DNA of 64,000 nt from Ignavibacteriales bacterium (GCA_016192345.1 JACPUH010000083.1:1-64000), one strand, 5' to 3'; counted from the first letter of the stretch, positions 34,523 through 43,630 are shown. Program-made: numbers and translations. The notes: generated by a model from the letters alone, not told the origin.

Positions 34523-37522
34523 ATGAAAGTTCGTAAATTTATGATCTTCGTCGTCGCTGCCCTGATCGCGGCCCTTGCCGCGGTTCCTGCTCGTGGCGTT
34601 GCGCAAGTGCCCACGTTCAACACCGTCATCGCAACTCCGACAGGCAGCCAACCTTGGCAACCGCCCAGGCCAGCCGCGGTCGGCGACTTTAACGGTGACG
34701 GCAAATTGGACGCCTTCATTGTCGACGGCTCCCCCTCCGCCCGTTTCATGCGTGGCAACGGCACCGCCTCGTTCGCCGAAATCAACATCGACGTCCAACC
34801 AATGACGACCGGCAACGTGGTGGGCCTGAACCCGAATCTCATGCAATACCTACCAACCGGAGGGGGCTGGCCGACGTTCATCGACGGTTACGTCTTGGAT
34901 AAGGCCGCTGACGTAAATGGCGATGGTAAACTCGATGTCATCTGCGTAACCACCGCGCATATCAATTGGGGTCCCGCCAGCTTCGTTACCGTGCTGGTCA
35001 ACGCGGGCAATGATGGCAACGGAGTGCCACAGTTCGTCACCACGCACTATGCCCTCGGATTTTATGATGTTCGCTCCCTGACGGTCGGCGACCTGAATGG
35101 TGATGGTAAGTCGGAATTCATCGTCGGTAGTGCCTACGCCGGCTTGTATGTTTATGGGAATAATGGAAATGGCGCGTTCACTCCCGGACAGGTGACCAGC
35201 ATCATGCCGAATGCGGGCGGTCCCGCCGTCGGGGCCGGCGTTATTACGGACGTGAACGGCGACGGAAAAGGTGATTTCGTTGTGACCAGCGGTCAGGCCA
35301 ATGCGACCGATGTCTTCCTTGGCAATGGCGACGGCACGCTGCAGGCGCCTAGCATTGTTAGCCCGGCCGCGTCCTGCATTGCAGTTGCGGATCTAAACAA
35401 CGACGGCAAGCAGGATCTCATCGAGGGCTTGGGCGACGGATCCGTGTCCGTCTATCCTGGCAATGGCAACGGAACTTTCGGGAGTCCCGCGAACTTTCCC
35501 TCTGGGGCTACCAGTTGGCCGAGCGGGTTTTTCATATCCGATGTCAACGGTGACGGAAACTTAGATGTGGCGGCGAGTCTTCCCTCAATCGCCAAAGTCG
35601 CGATCCTGACCGGAAACGGGGATGGGACGCTGAGCTCGTCCTATCTGTATAACGCTCTTCTCAACGCCGTCGACGTGACCTTGGCCGATTTCACTGGCGA
35701 CGGTAAGCCCGACATTGCCTCAGTCAGCGCCAACGGCTACGGCGGCCAGAACTTCGTCGTGCTCACGAACACCACGGTGTTTGCTCCGCCTCTGCCGACT
35801 CAAACGCTTACCATCCTCGGCGGCTCCGGCAACGTCGGCGATTTCGCGGCCAACGTGGAATACTACAATCCCGCCACCAGCAACTGGCAGCCGGCCTACT
35901 TAGCGAACTACGCGCCGTATGGTCACCCGTTCACGCACCCGTGGGGCAACATCGCCGGCACTAATCATTGGATCAATTACGAGACGGATGGCGCTTCCGA
36001 TCCCGGCGCCGGTCCCACCACCAACCAAACCCTCTGGTATCTCTACCGCGTGCGCTTCACCGTCCCGACCGACGCGGTAAATCCCAAGATGACGTTTTCG
36101 CTCAAGGCAGACAACTTCGCGCAGGTCGCCATCAACGACGTCATGGCGGGTGGGTCGACGCAATTCATCAATAATACCTACATGAATAACGTGATTGTCG
36201 GCACCGCGGATCAACTGAACGCTGACGCCGTGTTCGCCCAAGCTGTGCACCCGGGCGAAAACACGATCACGCTTAACATCGGTGACTGGGGCGGGTTAAA
36301 CGGCTTCAACTTCCGCATCGACCTTAGCATGCAATCCAGTCAACCGCTGGAGATCGTCCCGGTGCCGACCAACCAGCCGCCCGTTGCTGCTGCAGGTGCA
36401 GACCAGTTGTTCTCGTGCGTCGTGGGCTCGGCAAATGTGACACTCAACGGCTCCGGCTCCAATGACCCGGACGGCAATCCCTTGAGCTATAGCTGGTCGC
36501 TCGGGGCGTCTGTTGTGTCGACTGATGCATCGTTCACAACTTCACTGGGGAGCGGTACGCATACCTTTACCCTCACAGTTTCCGACGGCGTAGCTCAGTC
36601 GTCAGACCAAGTGACAGTGACGGTTGAGACAGATCAGACAGCGCCTGTCCTGACGGTCCCCGATAATATCATCGTTGCCGCCAACACGTCCGGCGGTTAT
36701 TCTGGATCAATAGGCACTGCAACGGCAGAAGATGCGTGCGGACTCCCGGTGACGATTATTTCTGATGCGCCGGGGATCTTCCCCCTGGGAGAGACGACCG
36801 TACAGTACTCAGCGGTTGACGTTGCGGGAAATGTCTCGACTGGCTCTCAGACAGTGACTGTCAAGCCGTACGCCATCATTGTCGACATCAAACCGGGATC
36901 ATTGACGAACGTCGTGAACTTCAAGAACAAGGGGGTTGTCCCTGTTGCGGTGTTGTCGACCTCCGATTTCGATGCCACGACACTTAACGTAGCATCTTTG
37001 AGGTTCGGTCCTGGTGGAGCGGCCGAAGCTCACGGCAAAGGGCATCCCGAGGATGTCGATCATGACGGTGATATCGACCTCATGTTGCATTTTGATACGC
37101 AGGCAACCGGGCTCACTAACACTGATGGTTCGGCGATGCTGGTCGGGACGACTCTCTCCGGCGTTCCAGTGGCCGGAAGCGATGTGCTGAACGTCGGCAA
37201 ATTGGGGAAGGGATCAGCAACGGACGGAGACCTGACGGAGAGTGGAGGTGTTCTCCCAACGGAATTCAACCTTGGGCAGAATTATCCAAATCCGTTCAAC
37301 CCGACAACCTTGATTGTCTACGAGCTCCCAGAGCCGACGAGCGTGCGACTCAGTGTCTTTGATATGCTCGGACGGGAAGTTGCCGTCCTCGTGGATGGAG
37401 AAAAAGCCGCTGGACGTCACGCTGTGAGATTTAATGCTCTAGGGCTGACGAGCGGAATCTATGTCTACCGAATTCACGCCGGTACGTTTACTCAAACGAG
37501 GAAGTTTACGTTGATGAAGTAA
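34523..37522 (+). CDS. Secreted FG-GAP/VCBS propeller protein with PKD, HYR and type IX sorting domain
   Basis: Large surface or secreted protein of 999 residues. After the signal peptide (about 1-27) come seven FG-GAP/VCBS repeats (about 45-420) with calcium-loop motifs such as DFNGDGKLD, DVNGDGKGD and DFTGDGKPD, enough for one seven-bladed propeller. Residues about 422-610 form a beta-rich region I do not recognise. Then a PKD-like domain (about 611-702), an HYR domain (about 703-780), a region starting VDIKPGS, and from about 914 a type IX sorting domain (YPNPFNPTT, GREVAVLVDGEKAAGRH). AGAGGCCCT precedes the ATG. Probably an adhesin or binding protein; ligand unknown. Confidence 0.9.
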   Translation: MKVRKFMIFVVAALIAALAAVPARGVAQVPTFNTVIATPTGSQPWQPPRPAAVGDFNGDGKLDAFIVDGSPSARFMRGNGTASFAEINIDVQPMTTGNVVGLNPNLMQYLPTGGGWPTFIDGYVLDKAADVNGDGKLDVICVTTAHINWGPASFVTVLVNAGNDGNGVPQFVTTHYALGFYDVRSLTVGDLNGDGKSEFIVGSAYAGLYVYGNNGNGAFTPGQVTSIMPNAGGPAVGAGVITDVNGDGKGDFVVTSGQANATDVFLGNGDGTLQAPSIVSPAASCIAVADLNNDGKQDLIEGLGDGSVSVYPGNGNGTFGSPANFPSGATSWPSGFFISDVNGDGNLDVAASLPSIAKVAILTGNGDGTLSSSYLYNALLNAVDVTLADFTGDGKPDIASVSANGYGGQNFVVLTNTTVFAPPLPTQTLTILGGSGNVGDFAANVEYYNPATSNWQPAYLANYAPYGHPFTHPWGNIAGTNHWINYETDGASDPGAGPTTNQTLWYLYRVRFTVPTDAVNPKMTFSLKADNFAQVAINDVMAGGSTQFINNTYMNNVIVGTADQLNADAVFAQAVHPGENTITLNIGDWGGLNGFNFRIDLSMQSSQPLEIVPVPTNQPPVAAAGADQLFSCVVGSANVTLNGSGSNDPDGNPLSYSWSLGASVVSTDASFTTSLGSGTHTFTLTVSDGVAQSSDQVTVTVETDQTAPVLTVPDNIIVAANTSGGYSGSIGTATAEDACGLPVTIISDAPGIFPLGETTVQYSAVDVAGNVSTGSQTVTVKPYAIIVDIKPGSLTNVVNFKNKGVVPVAVLSTSDFDATTLNVASLRFGPGGAAEAHGKGHPEDVDHDGDIDLMLHFDTQATGLTNTDGSAMLVGTTLSGVPVAGSDVLNVGKLGKGSATDGDLTESGGVLPTEFNLGQNYPNPFNPTTLIVYELPEPTSVRLSVFDMLGREVAVLVDGEKAAGRHAVRFNALGLTSGIYVYRIHAGTFTQTRKFTLMK

Positions 37523-37535
37523 GAAAGAAAGCCAA

Positions 37536-37575
37536 TGGAGTCCACTTCGTTTTGATCGGCGGGAAGTGGACTCCA
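37536..37575. repeat. 13-bp inverted repeat after the first FG-GAP gene
   Basis: Perfect arms TGGAGTCCACTTC and GAAGTGGACTCCA with a 14-base loop, starting 13 bases after the stop codon. No T-run follows, so it is more an mRNA 3'-end stem or recombination site than a terminator. A near-identical copy lies at 39873. Confidence 0.75.
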
Positions 37576-37608
37576 TCATGACTTGCGTTGTTTGACCCAC
37601 GTGGTCGA

Positions 37609-37640
37609 AATCCCCTGCATGAAGCGGGGGATTTTTTTTT
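37609..37640 (+). terminator. Intrinsic terminator after the first FG-GAP gene
   Basis: Stem AATCCCCTGC/GCGGGGGATT (one G-T pair) with a 5-base loop, followed by nine T residues. A strong rho-independent terminator separating the two FG-GAP units. Confidence 0.85.
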
Positions 37641-37708
37641 GCGGGAAACAAGGCGAAGTTATAGATATGAGGTTGTCCTCCCTCATCCATCTCCTTCGTC
37701 CTCTCGCA

Positions 37709-37776
37709 TACGTACTTTTACTTACAAAAATACGTAGTTCTACGGATTGAACTAGCCTCCTTTTTGATAGTAATTT
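37709..37776 (+). promoter_or_regulatory. Paired TACGTA operator plus promoter, copy B
   Basis: TACGTA at 37709 and 22 bases later at 37731, then TTGAAC 10 bases on and TAATTT after a further 18, the exact spacing of copy A. The similarity continues through CGGATTGAACTA, CCTCCTTT and GGTCACCAC. Here no receiver gene follows; about 170 bases later the second FG-GAP gene starts. Confidence 0.6.
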
Positions 37777-37945
37777 TCATTGTCATTATCATCCGGTTTC
37801 TGTCCAAGGCAGTAACGGTCACCACCCAAGAAACCTTATGGCCGCGATGACAGGCGAGGAATCCTTTCCCGTTCATCGTGTCCAAAGGTGGAAAATAGGC
37901 CAGCAGAGACCAGCCACCCAAGCAATCCTAACCAAAGGAGGCCCT

Positions 37946-39859
37946 ATGAGGGTGCGTAAATTTATGACCTGGATCGTGGTTGCCCAGATCGCGGCTCTTG
38001 CCGCGATTCCCGGTCGATCTCTGGCCCAAGTTTCCCTCCCGTCCGGGCCGCCCTACACGACGGTTTCAGCTACGGGTAATTCCGGCTCCGTTGCCGTTGG
38101 GGACATGAACGGCGACGGCAATAATGACGTCATCATCGGACGCTACGAGAACCAGAACGTCCAGGTAGTTCCTGGCGACGGCCAGGGCGGGTTTGGAATC
38201 CCCGCGGAGTTTCCTGCCTTTCCTTCCTCCCTTGCGGCGAGGCCAAGGGGCATTGTCATCGGCGATATCAACGTCGATGGCAACCTGGACGTCGTGACAT
38301 TCGACTATGCCACCACGGGAGCATTCTCCGTGCTTTTCGGTGACGGTGCCGGGAATTTGGGGAACCCGACCGTCTACAACGTTTACGACACCCGCAATCC
38401 TGGTGATACGCGCTACGTCGTCTGGTCCGCTGCGATCGGTGATGTTAACGGTGACGGCAAGCCCGACCTCATCGTGGGTGGCGCCAACAATTTTTTCACT
38501 TCAAAAGGCGACGTCTGGGTCCTGCTCAACGGCGGTTCTGGCAATTTCGCGCCACCGACAATCGTGTGGACTAGGTTCATGGGTCACGGCGACGTCCCGG
38601 CACAGTTTGTCACGGTGGGTGATCTGGATGGCGATGGCAACGGCGACATCGTCGTCACGTCCGGGTTTGGACAGTTCGGGAGCGGCAATGTGGTCACCGT
38701 TCTCTATGGCAACGGGACAGGGACGTTCCCCTCGACCGTGGGCATGCCATTTCCCCTTACCCCCAACGGAAGAGCGAACCAGGCGCAGGGCGTGGTGATT
38801 GCCGATATGGATGGCATCGGATTGCGCGACTTGGTTGTGTCCGCTTCAGACATTGGCGGCACGCGGACCGGCGGCGTAACCCTATTCCGCAGCACGGGTG
38901 CGCGTACGTTCGACGGGGGGACAACCTATCCCACGCTGTTCTTCCGGAACGGCATGGGCGCAGTCGGTGACCTGAATGGCGACAGCAATCCCGACGTAGT
39001 GGTAACGGGTGCCACCACCGGTGACAGCTTTGCGTATTTCCTAAACAACGGCAGTGGCGGACTGGGAGCGCCTGTTTATGTTCCTGGTCTCCGGGCTTAT
39101 GGACTCGCACTGGGCGACCTGACCAGCAGCGGCCCCGGGACGCTCGATGTCGTCGTCGGCACAACCGGCGCCGGAACGCAGATGCTGCAAAACGGGCCAG
39201 CCGGACAGCCCAATCAGCCGCCCGACGTTTCCGGCGCGGCGCCGAGCGTCGCCTCGCTCTGGCCGCCGAACAACAAGATGGTCGACATCTCCATCCTGGG
39301 CGTCACCGACCCGGACGGCGACGACGTGACGATCCAGATCACGGGCATCACCAACAACGAGACGGGAAGCGCCGACGCCAGCGGTGTCGGCACCGCGACC
39401 GCCCAGGTCCGTGCCGCGCGCAACGGCAAGGGGAGCGGGCGGACCTATACGATCTCGTTTACCGCCTTCGACGGTCAGGGCGGGGAATCTCAAGGAACGG
39501 TGAATGTAGTTGTACCTCACGATCAAGGGAAGAACACGAGTGCAAATTCGGCATCACTGAGCAGCGAGAACAAGGTCGTCATGGATTTGAGCCCGACGGA
39601 ATACGTGCTTGCCAACGCATATCCCAATCCGTTCAACCCGTCGACCACGATTTCCTACGAGCTCCCAGAGCCGACGAGAGTGCAACTCAGTGTCTTTGAT
39701 ATGCTCGGACGAGAAGTAGCCGTCCTCGTGGACGGAGAAAAATCCGCCGGACGCCACGCTGTGAGATTTAATGCTGAAGGGCTGACGAGCGGAATTTACG
39801 TCTACCGAATCCACGCCGGTACGTTTACTCAAACGAGGAAGTTTACGTTGATGAAGTAA
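37946..39859 (+). CDS. Secreted FG-GAP/VCBS propeller protein with type IX sorting domain
   Basis: Paralogue of the first FG-GAP protein, 637 residues. The ATG follows AAAGGAGGCCCT, a strong ribosome site shared with the first gene; the longer open frame upstream is leader. Signal peptide about 1-28, then about seven FG-GAP repeats (28-420) with loops such as DMNGDGNND, DVNGDGKPD, DLDGDGNGD and DLNGDSNPD. Residues about 422-515 carry a WPPNNKMVDI domain seen in other secreted proteins, and about 553-637 the type IX sorting domain. Its last 80 codons and the sequence after the stop are nearly identical to the first gene, pointing to recent duplication or gene conversion. Confidence 0.9.
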   Translation: MRVRKFMTWIVVAQIAALAAIPGRSLAQVSLPSGPPYTTVSATGNSGSVAVGDMNGDGNNDVIIGRYENQNVQVVPGDGQGGFGIPAEFPAFPSSLAARPRGIVIGDINVDGNLDVVTFDYATTGAFSVLFGDGAGNLGNPTVYNVYDTRNPGDTRYVVWSAAIGDVNGDGKPDLIVGGANNFFTSKGDVWVLLNGGSGNFAPPTIVWTRFMGHGDVPAQFVTVGDLDGDGNGDIVVTSGFGQFGSGNVVTVLYGNGTGTFPSTVGMPFPLTPNGRANQAQGVVIADMDGIGLRDLVVSASDIGGTRTGGVTLFRSTGARTFDGGTTYPTLFFRNGMGAVGDLNGDSNPDVVVTGATTGDSFAYFLNNGSGGLGAPVYVPGLRAYGLALGDLTSSGPGTLDVVVGTTGAGTQMLQNGPAGQPNQPPDVSGAAPSVASLWPPNNKMVDISILGVTDPDGDDVTIQITGITNNETGSADASGVGTATAQVRAARNGKGSGRTYTISFTAFDGQGGESQGTVNVVVPHDQGKNTSANSASLSSENKVVMDLSPTEYVLANAYPNPFNPSTTISYELPEPTRVQLSVFDMLGREVAVLVDGEKSAGRHAVRFNAEGLTSGIYVYRIHAGTFTQTRKFTLMK

Positions 39860-39872
39860 GAAAGAAAGCCCA

Positions 39873-39912
39873 TGGGGTCCACTTCGTTTTGATCGGCGGG
39901 AAGTGGACTCCA
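39873..39912. repeat. 13-bp inverted repeat after the second FG-GAP gene
   Basis: TGGGGTCCACTTC and GAAGTGGACTCCA, with one G-T pair, same loop and same distance from the stop codon as at 37536. It marks the end of the block shared by the two genes. Confidence 0.75.
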
Positions 39913-40003
39913 TAATGGCCTTGCGGATACAAAGGATTTTTTCCCGTAGGACTACAAAGAATTTCCAAGTATAGAGTCCGATCACCGTCCCCCTGGTAAA
40001 CGA

Positions 40004-40029
40004 CCACCGCCAAAGGCGGTGGCTTTTTT
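40004..40029 (+). terminator. Intrinsic terminator after the second FG-GAP gene
   Basis: Stem CCACCGCC/GGCGGTGG with a 3-base loop followed by CTTTTTTC. Strong and correctly placed on the plus strand. Confidence 0.85.
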
Positions 40030-40034
40030 CTTCC

Positions 40035-40092
40035 CGCGAAACACCCAAAACACACGAAATAGATTTTCGCGTGATTCGTGAGTTTCGTGGGT
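40035..40092. repeat. Quasi-palindrome (CGCGAAACACCCAAAACAC class)
   Basis: CGCGAAACACCCAAAACACA on the left and TTCGTGAGTTTCGTGGGT on the right are imperfect reverse complements. It directly follows the terminator, like other word-repeat palindromes in the window's gaps. Confidence 0.5.
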
Positions 40093-40173
40093 AATGTTCA
40101 ACCGAGGTCTTGACCTTGCAACCTGATAGAGTCTAGACACCGGCAAAGGCGGTGATTTTCTACGTCGGACTAA

Positions 40174-40210
40174 AAGCCCGCACCTGTTTTCGGTGGCGGG
40201 CTTCTTTATT
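40174..40210 (+). terminator. Second intrinsic terminator in the gap before the kinase fragment
   Basis: Perfect 8-bp stem AAGCCCGC/GCGGGCTT with a 14-base loop, followed by CTTTATT. It could insulate the next operon from the FG-GAP unit. Confidence 0.65.
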
Positions 40211-40313
40211 TCTCGTTTTATTTTGAAACGAGACGCTACCGAAAAGAAAAACGGCTTTGAAAATCCATGAAATTTCCCTACCCTTAGTGGGCTTTTAAGC
40301 TAACCGCGCCAGC

Positions 40314-40904
40314 ATGGCATCAACACCACATCACTCATCCTATTTCAGTCCTCCCCCTTCCACCATGCAATCGTTCCGCAGGGCCCTGAGCCCTTTAAAA
40401 GATTTCTTTATTAAACACCCTGCGGTCCTTTCCGGCTACATTATCTATGCATATCTCTTTATTTCAACGATGGAGTTCTACCGGGATTTCAAGGAGAGAC
40501 ATTTCACTCATTTCCTCGACTTCTATAAGAGTTTTGATGCGCTCATCTGGATGTGGTTGCTCGCGTTTGCTCTGGTCAAAGTCATTGAGTACCGCACCAA
40601 AGTATCGGAAAAGCAGAAACAGCTTTCCATCAAGGAAGCAGAGCTTCAAACAGTCCATGGAATGCTCAGGACATTGCAGCACGAAATCAACAACCCCCTC
40701 GCCATCGTATTTCTCTATCTTCACCAGGCTGAGCGCAGCGCAAAAGACTCCCCCAAGTTGGCCGAGACCCTGACCGAGATTCGGAAGGGAGCCGAGAGGA
40801 TCGCCAGGACATTGAGGGATTTTTCCAACGCTCAGGGTTTTGAGACCGTCCAAACCTCGGCGGGGCAGATGATCAAACCCAAGGCCGGGGAGGTTCAGGG
40901 ATGA
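40314..40904 (+). CDS. Membrane protein with a lone HisKA domain (kinase lacking the ATPase domain)
   Basis: 196-residue protein: two membrane helices (about 37-54 and 73-92), a coiled linker, then a HisKA dimerisation/phospho-acceptor hairpin with H123 in TLQHEINNPLAIVFLY and the second helix LTEIRKGAERIARTLRDFS. The protein ends about 25 residues later with no HATPase domain, so it cannot phosphorylate itself. Its stop overlaps the tadA start (ATGA), and there is no kinase remnant downstream, so the short form appears fixed. It may take phosphate from another kinase, dimerise with one, or be a decayed kinase. A weak promoter (TTGAAA, 16 bases, TACCCT) lies about 30 bases upstream. Confidence 0.75.
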   Translation: MASTPHHSSYFSPPPSTMQSFRRALSPLKDFFIKHPAVLSGYIIYAYLFISTMEFYRDFKERHFTHFLDFYKSFDALIWMWLLAFALVKVIEYRTKVSEKQKQLSIKEAELQTVHGMLRTLQHEINNPLAIVFLYLHQAERSAKDSPKLAETLTEIRKGAERIARTLRDFSNAQGFETVQTSAGQMIKPKAGEVQG

Positions 40905-41377
40905 CCCAACATGAGCAATGGATGAAGCAAGCACTCCGGGAGGCGGAGCAAGCCTTCGAACAGGATGAAGTTCCGGTAGGGGCGGTTGTGGTGTACGAGA
41001 ACAGGGTCATCGGTCGCGGCTATAATCAAATGGAACGGCTTCAAGATCCTACTGCGCATGCAGAAATGATAGCCCTGACCGCCGCGGCAAACCATCTCCA
41101 ATCACGACGTCTGGAAGGGTGCGCCCTCTACGTGACCCTCGAGCCTTGCGCCATGTGTGCGGGCGCCATCGTCTTGTCGAGGATCCCAACTCTGGTGTTC
41201 GGGGCTTTCGACCCGAAGGCAGGTGCGTGCGGAACCTTGTATAATATCGTTGAAGACAAACGCCTCAACCACAATCCGCATGTGGTTACCGGGGTTTGTG
41301 ACAGGGAGAGTGAACAGCTCCTGAGGGGTTTCTTCGGAAGAGTGCGGAACATCCCTTCTCAACACGGCAAGTCGTAG
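40901..41377 (+). CDS. tadA: tRNA-specific adenosine deaminase
   Basis: Deaminates A34 to inosine in tRNA-Arg(ACG), which is encoded at 29179. The 158-residue protein has the zinc deaminase motifs HAE (H53, E55 in TAHAEMIAL) and PCAMC (C83, C86), plus the N-terminal MKQALREAEQAF helix and DEVPVGAVVV. Guanine deaminase relatives are less likely given the PCAMCAGAIVLSRI context. Translation is coupled to the upstream kinase fragment through ATGA. It converges with prfA with one base between the stop codons. Confidence 0.94.
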   Translation: MTQHEQWMKQALREAEQAFEQDEVPVGAVVVYENRVIGRGYNQMERLQDPTAHAEMIALTAAANHLQSRRLEGCALYVTLEPCAMCAGAIVLSRIPTLVFGAFDPKAGACGTLYNIVEDKRLNHNPHVVTGVCDRESEQLLRGFFGRVRNIPSQHGKS

Positions 41378-41378
41378 C

Positions 41379-42446
41379 TCACACCTCCGCCTGCAGTTTC
41401 TCCGCACGATCAGCCACACGCAGACGCTCAATCAGCTCATCGAGGCTGCCGTCAATAATCTGGGACAAATTGTAGAGGGTCAGCCCGATCCGGTGATCCG
41501 TTACACGGTTTTGGGGAAAGTTGTATGTCCGGATTTTGTCGCTCCTGTCGCCGCTCTTGATCATCGACTTCCGTTGTGCGGCAACGGAGGCGGTCTGTTC
41601 CCGTTCCTTCACCTCGTATAATTTGGCGCGCAGCATTTTCATAGCCCGCTCGCGATTCTGAAACTGCGATCGCTCCTGCTGGCATGCCACGACGATGCCG
41701 GACGGTTTGTGTGTGATCCGCACCGCCGTCTCGACCTTGTTGACGTTCTGCCCCCCCTTTCCTCCCGATCGGTAGGTGTCAAACTGAAGGTCCGCTGGAT
41801 TGATCTCCACCTCCACGTCTTCCACCTCGGGGAGCACCACCACGGAGGCGGCCGAGGTATGAACGCGACCCTGAGCCTCCGTTTCCGGGACACGCTGGAC
41901 GCGATGAACCCCGCTTTCAAACTTCATCAGACCGTACGCCCCATCGCCGGAGACCGAAATCGTCACCTCCTTGAATCCCCCCTTGCCGGTTTCGTTCCAA
42001 TCCATCAGCTCAACCTTCCACGCTTTCCGTTCGGCAAACCGCGTGTACATGCGATATAGATCGGACGCAAACAATGCCGCCTCCTCTCCCCCAGTCCCTG
42101 CCCGTATCTCCATGATGAAATTCTTGGTATCGTTCGGATCCCGGGGCACCAGGAGCAGCTTCAGCTCCTCCTCCAGTTCGACCACCTTCGACTTCAGCGA
42201 ATCGTATTCCTCCAGCGCCAGGGCCTTCAACTCAGGATCGCTGGCGGAGTTGAACAGCTCCTTGCTCCCCTCCCAGTCGTTGCGCACCTTCTTGTACCTC
42301 TGATAGGCTTGAACGATCGGCTCGAGCATGCGGAGTTCCCTCCCCAGATCGCGGAATCGTTTCTGGTCCGCAACGATGGCAGGATCACTTAACAACTGCT
42401 GCAACTCCTGTATCCGCTCAACATTTTTTTCCAGCTTGTCAAACAT
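41379..42446 (-). CDS. prfA: Peptide chain release factor 1
   Basis: Recognises UAA and UAG stop codons and triggers peptide release. The 355 residues carry the recognition tripeptide PET in [20 protein letters not shown] and the catalytic GGQ in [18 protein letters not shown]. The distinction from RF2 rests on the RF1-type PxT motif. It lies 56 bases downstream of a DUF1385 gene, a common pairing. Confidence 0.96.
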   Translation of the reverse strand: MFDKLEKNVERIQELQQLLSDPAIVADQKRFRDLGRELRMLEPIVQAYQRYKKVRNDWEGSKELFNSASDPELKALALEEYDSLKSKVVELEEELKLLLVPRDPNDTKNFIMEIRAGTGGEEAALFASDLYRMYTRFAERKAWKVELMDWNETGKGGFKEVTISVSGDGAYGLMKFESGVHRVQRVPETEAQGRVHTSAASVVVLPEVEDVEVEINPADLQFDTYRSGGKGGQNVNKVETAVRITHKPSGIVVACQQERSQFQNRERAMKMLRAKLYEVKEREQTASVAAQRKSMIKSGDRSDKIRTYNFPQNRVTDHRIGLTLYNLSQIIDGSLDELIERLRVADRAEKLQAEV

Positions 42447-42502
42447 ACATGATCCGAGGTTGGTGCCTTTGTTCGGTGGGAGAGAACGAAAGAGGCGGCG
42501 AG

Positions 42503-43564
42503 CTACTTCACGGCCGGGGCAGAGATTGCTTCAACAGGGCTGGAGGATTCGAGCGTGTACTTTCCCGGGTCATCAAGACCAAGGGCACAACGGAGCGCCA
42601 CGATGGCAACCTCGAGCTGTGATTCATCCGGTTCCTTGGTCGTGATCCGCTGCAGCCACAAGCCGGGAGCAATGAGGATTTTCCCCCACCATGTGGTGCC
42701 GTATTTCGCTGAAAACTTGATGAACTCGTACGCGATACCCCCGACCACCGGGATAAAAGGAAGGTGGGTCAACAGGCGGACCAGCATCGTGAGTTCACCC
42801 AGGAGCCCTATGAGCAGGGCATCCAGGATGCTGAAGGAAATGATGGCGACGAACATGACAATGAGCAGGAAGCTCGTGCCGCACCGGGGATGGAACCGGG
42901 TATGCCGTTGCACCACGGAGGGCACAAGCAGGTCGCTCAACTCAAAGGCAAAGACGGCTTTATGTTCCGCCCCATGGTATTGGAATAACCGCTTGATATC
43001 CTTCATCAGCGAGATCGCGGCAAGATAGGCCAGCAGGATGGAAATTCTGATCAATCCCGCAACGAAGTTAAATTCGAATGCCTTTTGCTCGAGTTCAAAC
43101 ACTTTGCTGGTAACAACGATGGGCGTTACGAAAAAGATCGTGATCCCCAGACCGAGGGCGAATACCAGCGTCCCAACAAGGGCAAGCGTCGACTGCCCCT
43201 GCTTTTTCGTCTCTTTCGGTTTTCCGTTCCCATTCTTCGACGCCTCCTCCGCCTCAACATCCATCATGGCAATCTCTGCCGAATAGTTGAGGGTCCGGAT
43301 TCCCAGGTACATCATATCGATCAATCCGACTGCCCCGCGAAGGACCGGCATGTTGAGAAATTTGTACTTTTCGATCAGCGACCTGAAGGATTCATGTTTT
43401 ACCACGATCCTGCCGTTCGCCCTTCGAACCGCTGTCGCCACCGACCCCGGGGCCCGCATCATCACCCCTTCAATGACCGCCTGCCCGCCGATCTGCATCG
43501 GTTTTCCCGGGTCGTACAGGGGGTTCGTCGGCACCCAACTCGATTGACTTTGTTCTGCACTCAC
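42503..43564 (-). CDS. DUF1385 integral membrane protein
   Basis: Membrane protein of 353 residues with the DUF1385 signature [15 protein letters not shown] and several membrane helices. Other family pieces are [28 protein letters not shown] and the C-terminal [20 protein letters not shown]. Function is unknown; it is a frequent neighbour of prfA. I start it at a GTG (VSAEQSQ) because a near-perfect promoter lies within what would be the first 28 codons of the longer ATG-started frame (43648), and AAGAG precedes the GTG. Confidence 0.85.
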   Translation of the reverse strand: MSAEQSQSSWVPTNPLYDPGKPMQIGGQAVIEGVMMRAPGSVATAVRRANGRIVVKHESFRSLIEKYKFLNMPVLRGAVGLIDMMYLGIRTLNYSAEIAMMDVEAEEASKNGNGKPKETKKQGQSTLALVGTLVFALGLGITIFFVTPIVVTSKVFELEQKAFEFNFVAGLIRISILLAYLAAISLMKDIKRLFQYHGAEHKAVFAFELSDLLVPSVVQRHTRFHPRCGTSFLLIVMFVAIISFSILDALLIGLLGELTMLVRLLTHLPFIPVVGGIAYEFIKFSAKYGTTWWGKILIAPGLWLQRITTKEPDESQLEVAIVALRCALGLDDPGKYTLESSSPVEAISAPAVK

Positions 43565-43601
43565 GAATTCACTCTTTTGGATTTTTGAACAAGACGGTCC
43601 C

Positions 43602-43630
43602 AATATACCAAACAATACGTCCAGTATCAA
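43602..43630 (-). promoter_or_regulatory. Sigma-70-like promoter for the DUF1385-prfA unit
   Basis: On the minus strand TTGATA is followed after exactly 17 bases by TATATT. Transcription would start near 43595, about 30 bases before the chosen GTG. Confidence 0.65.
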
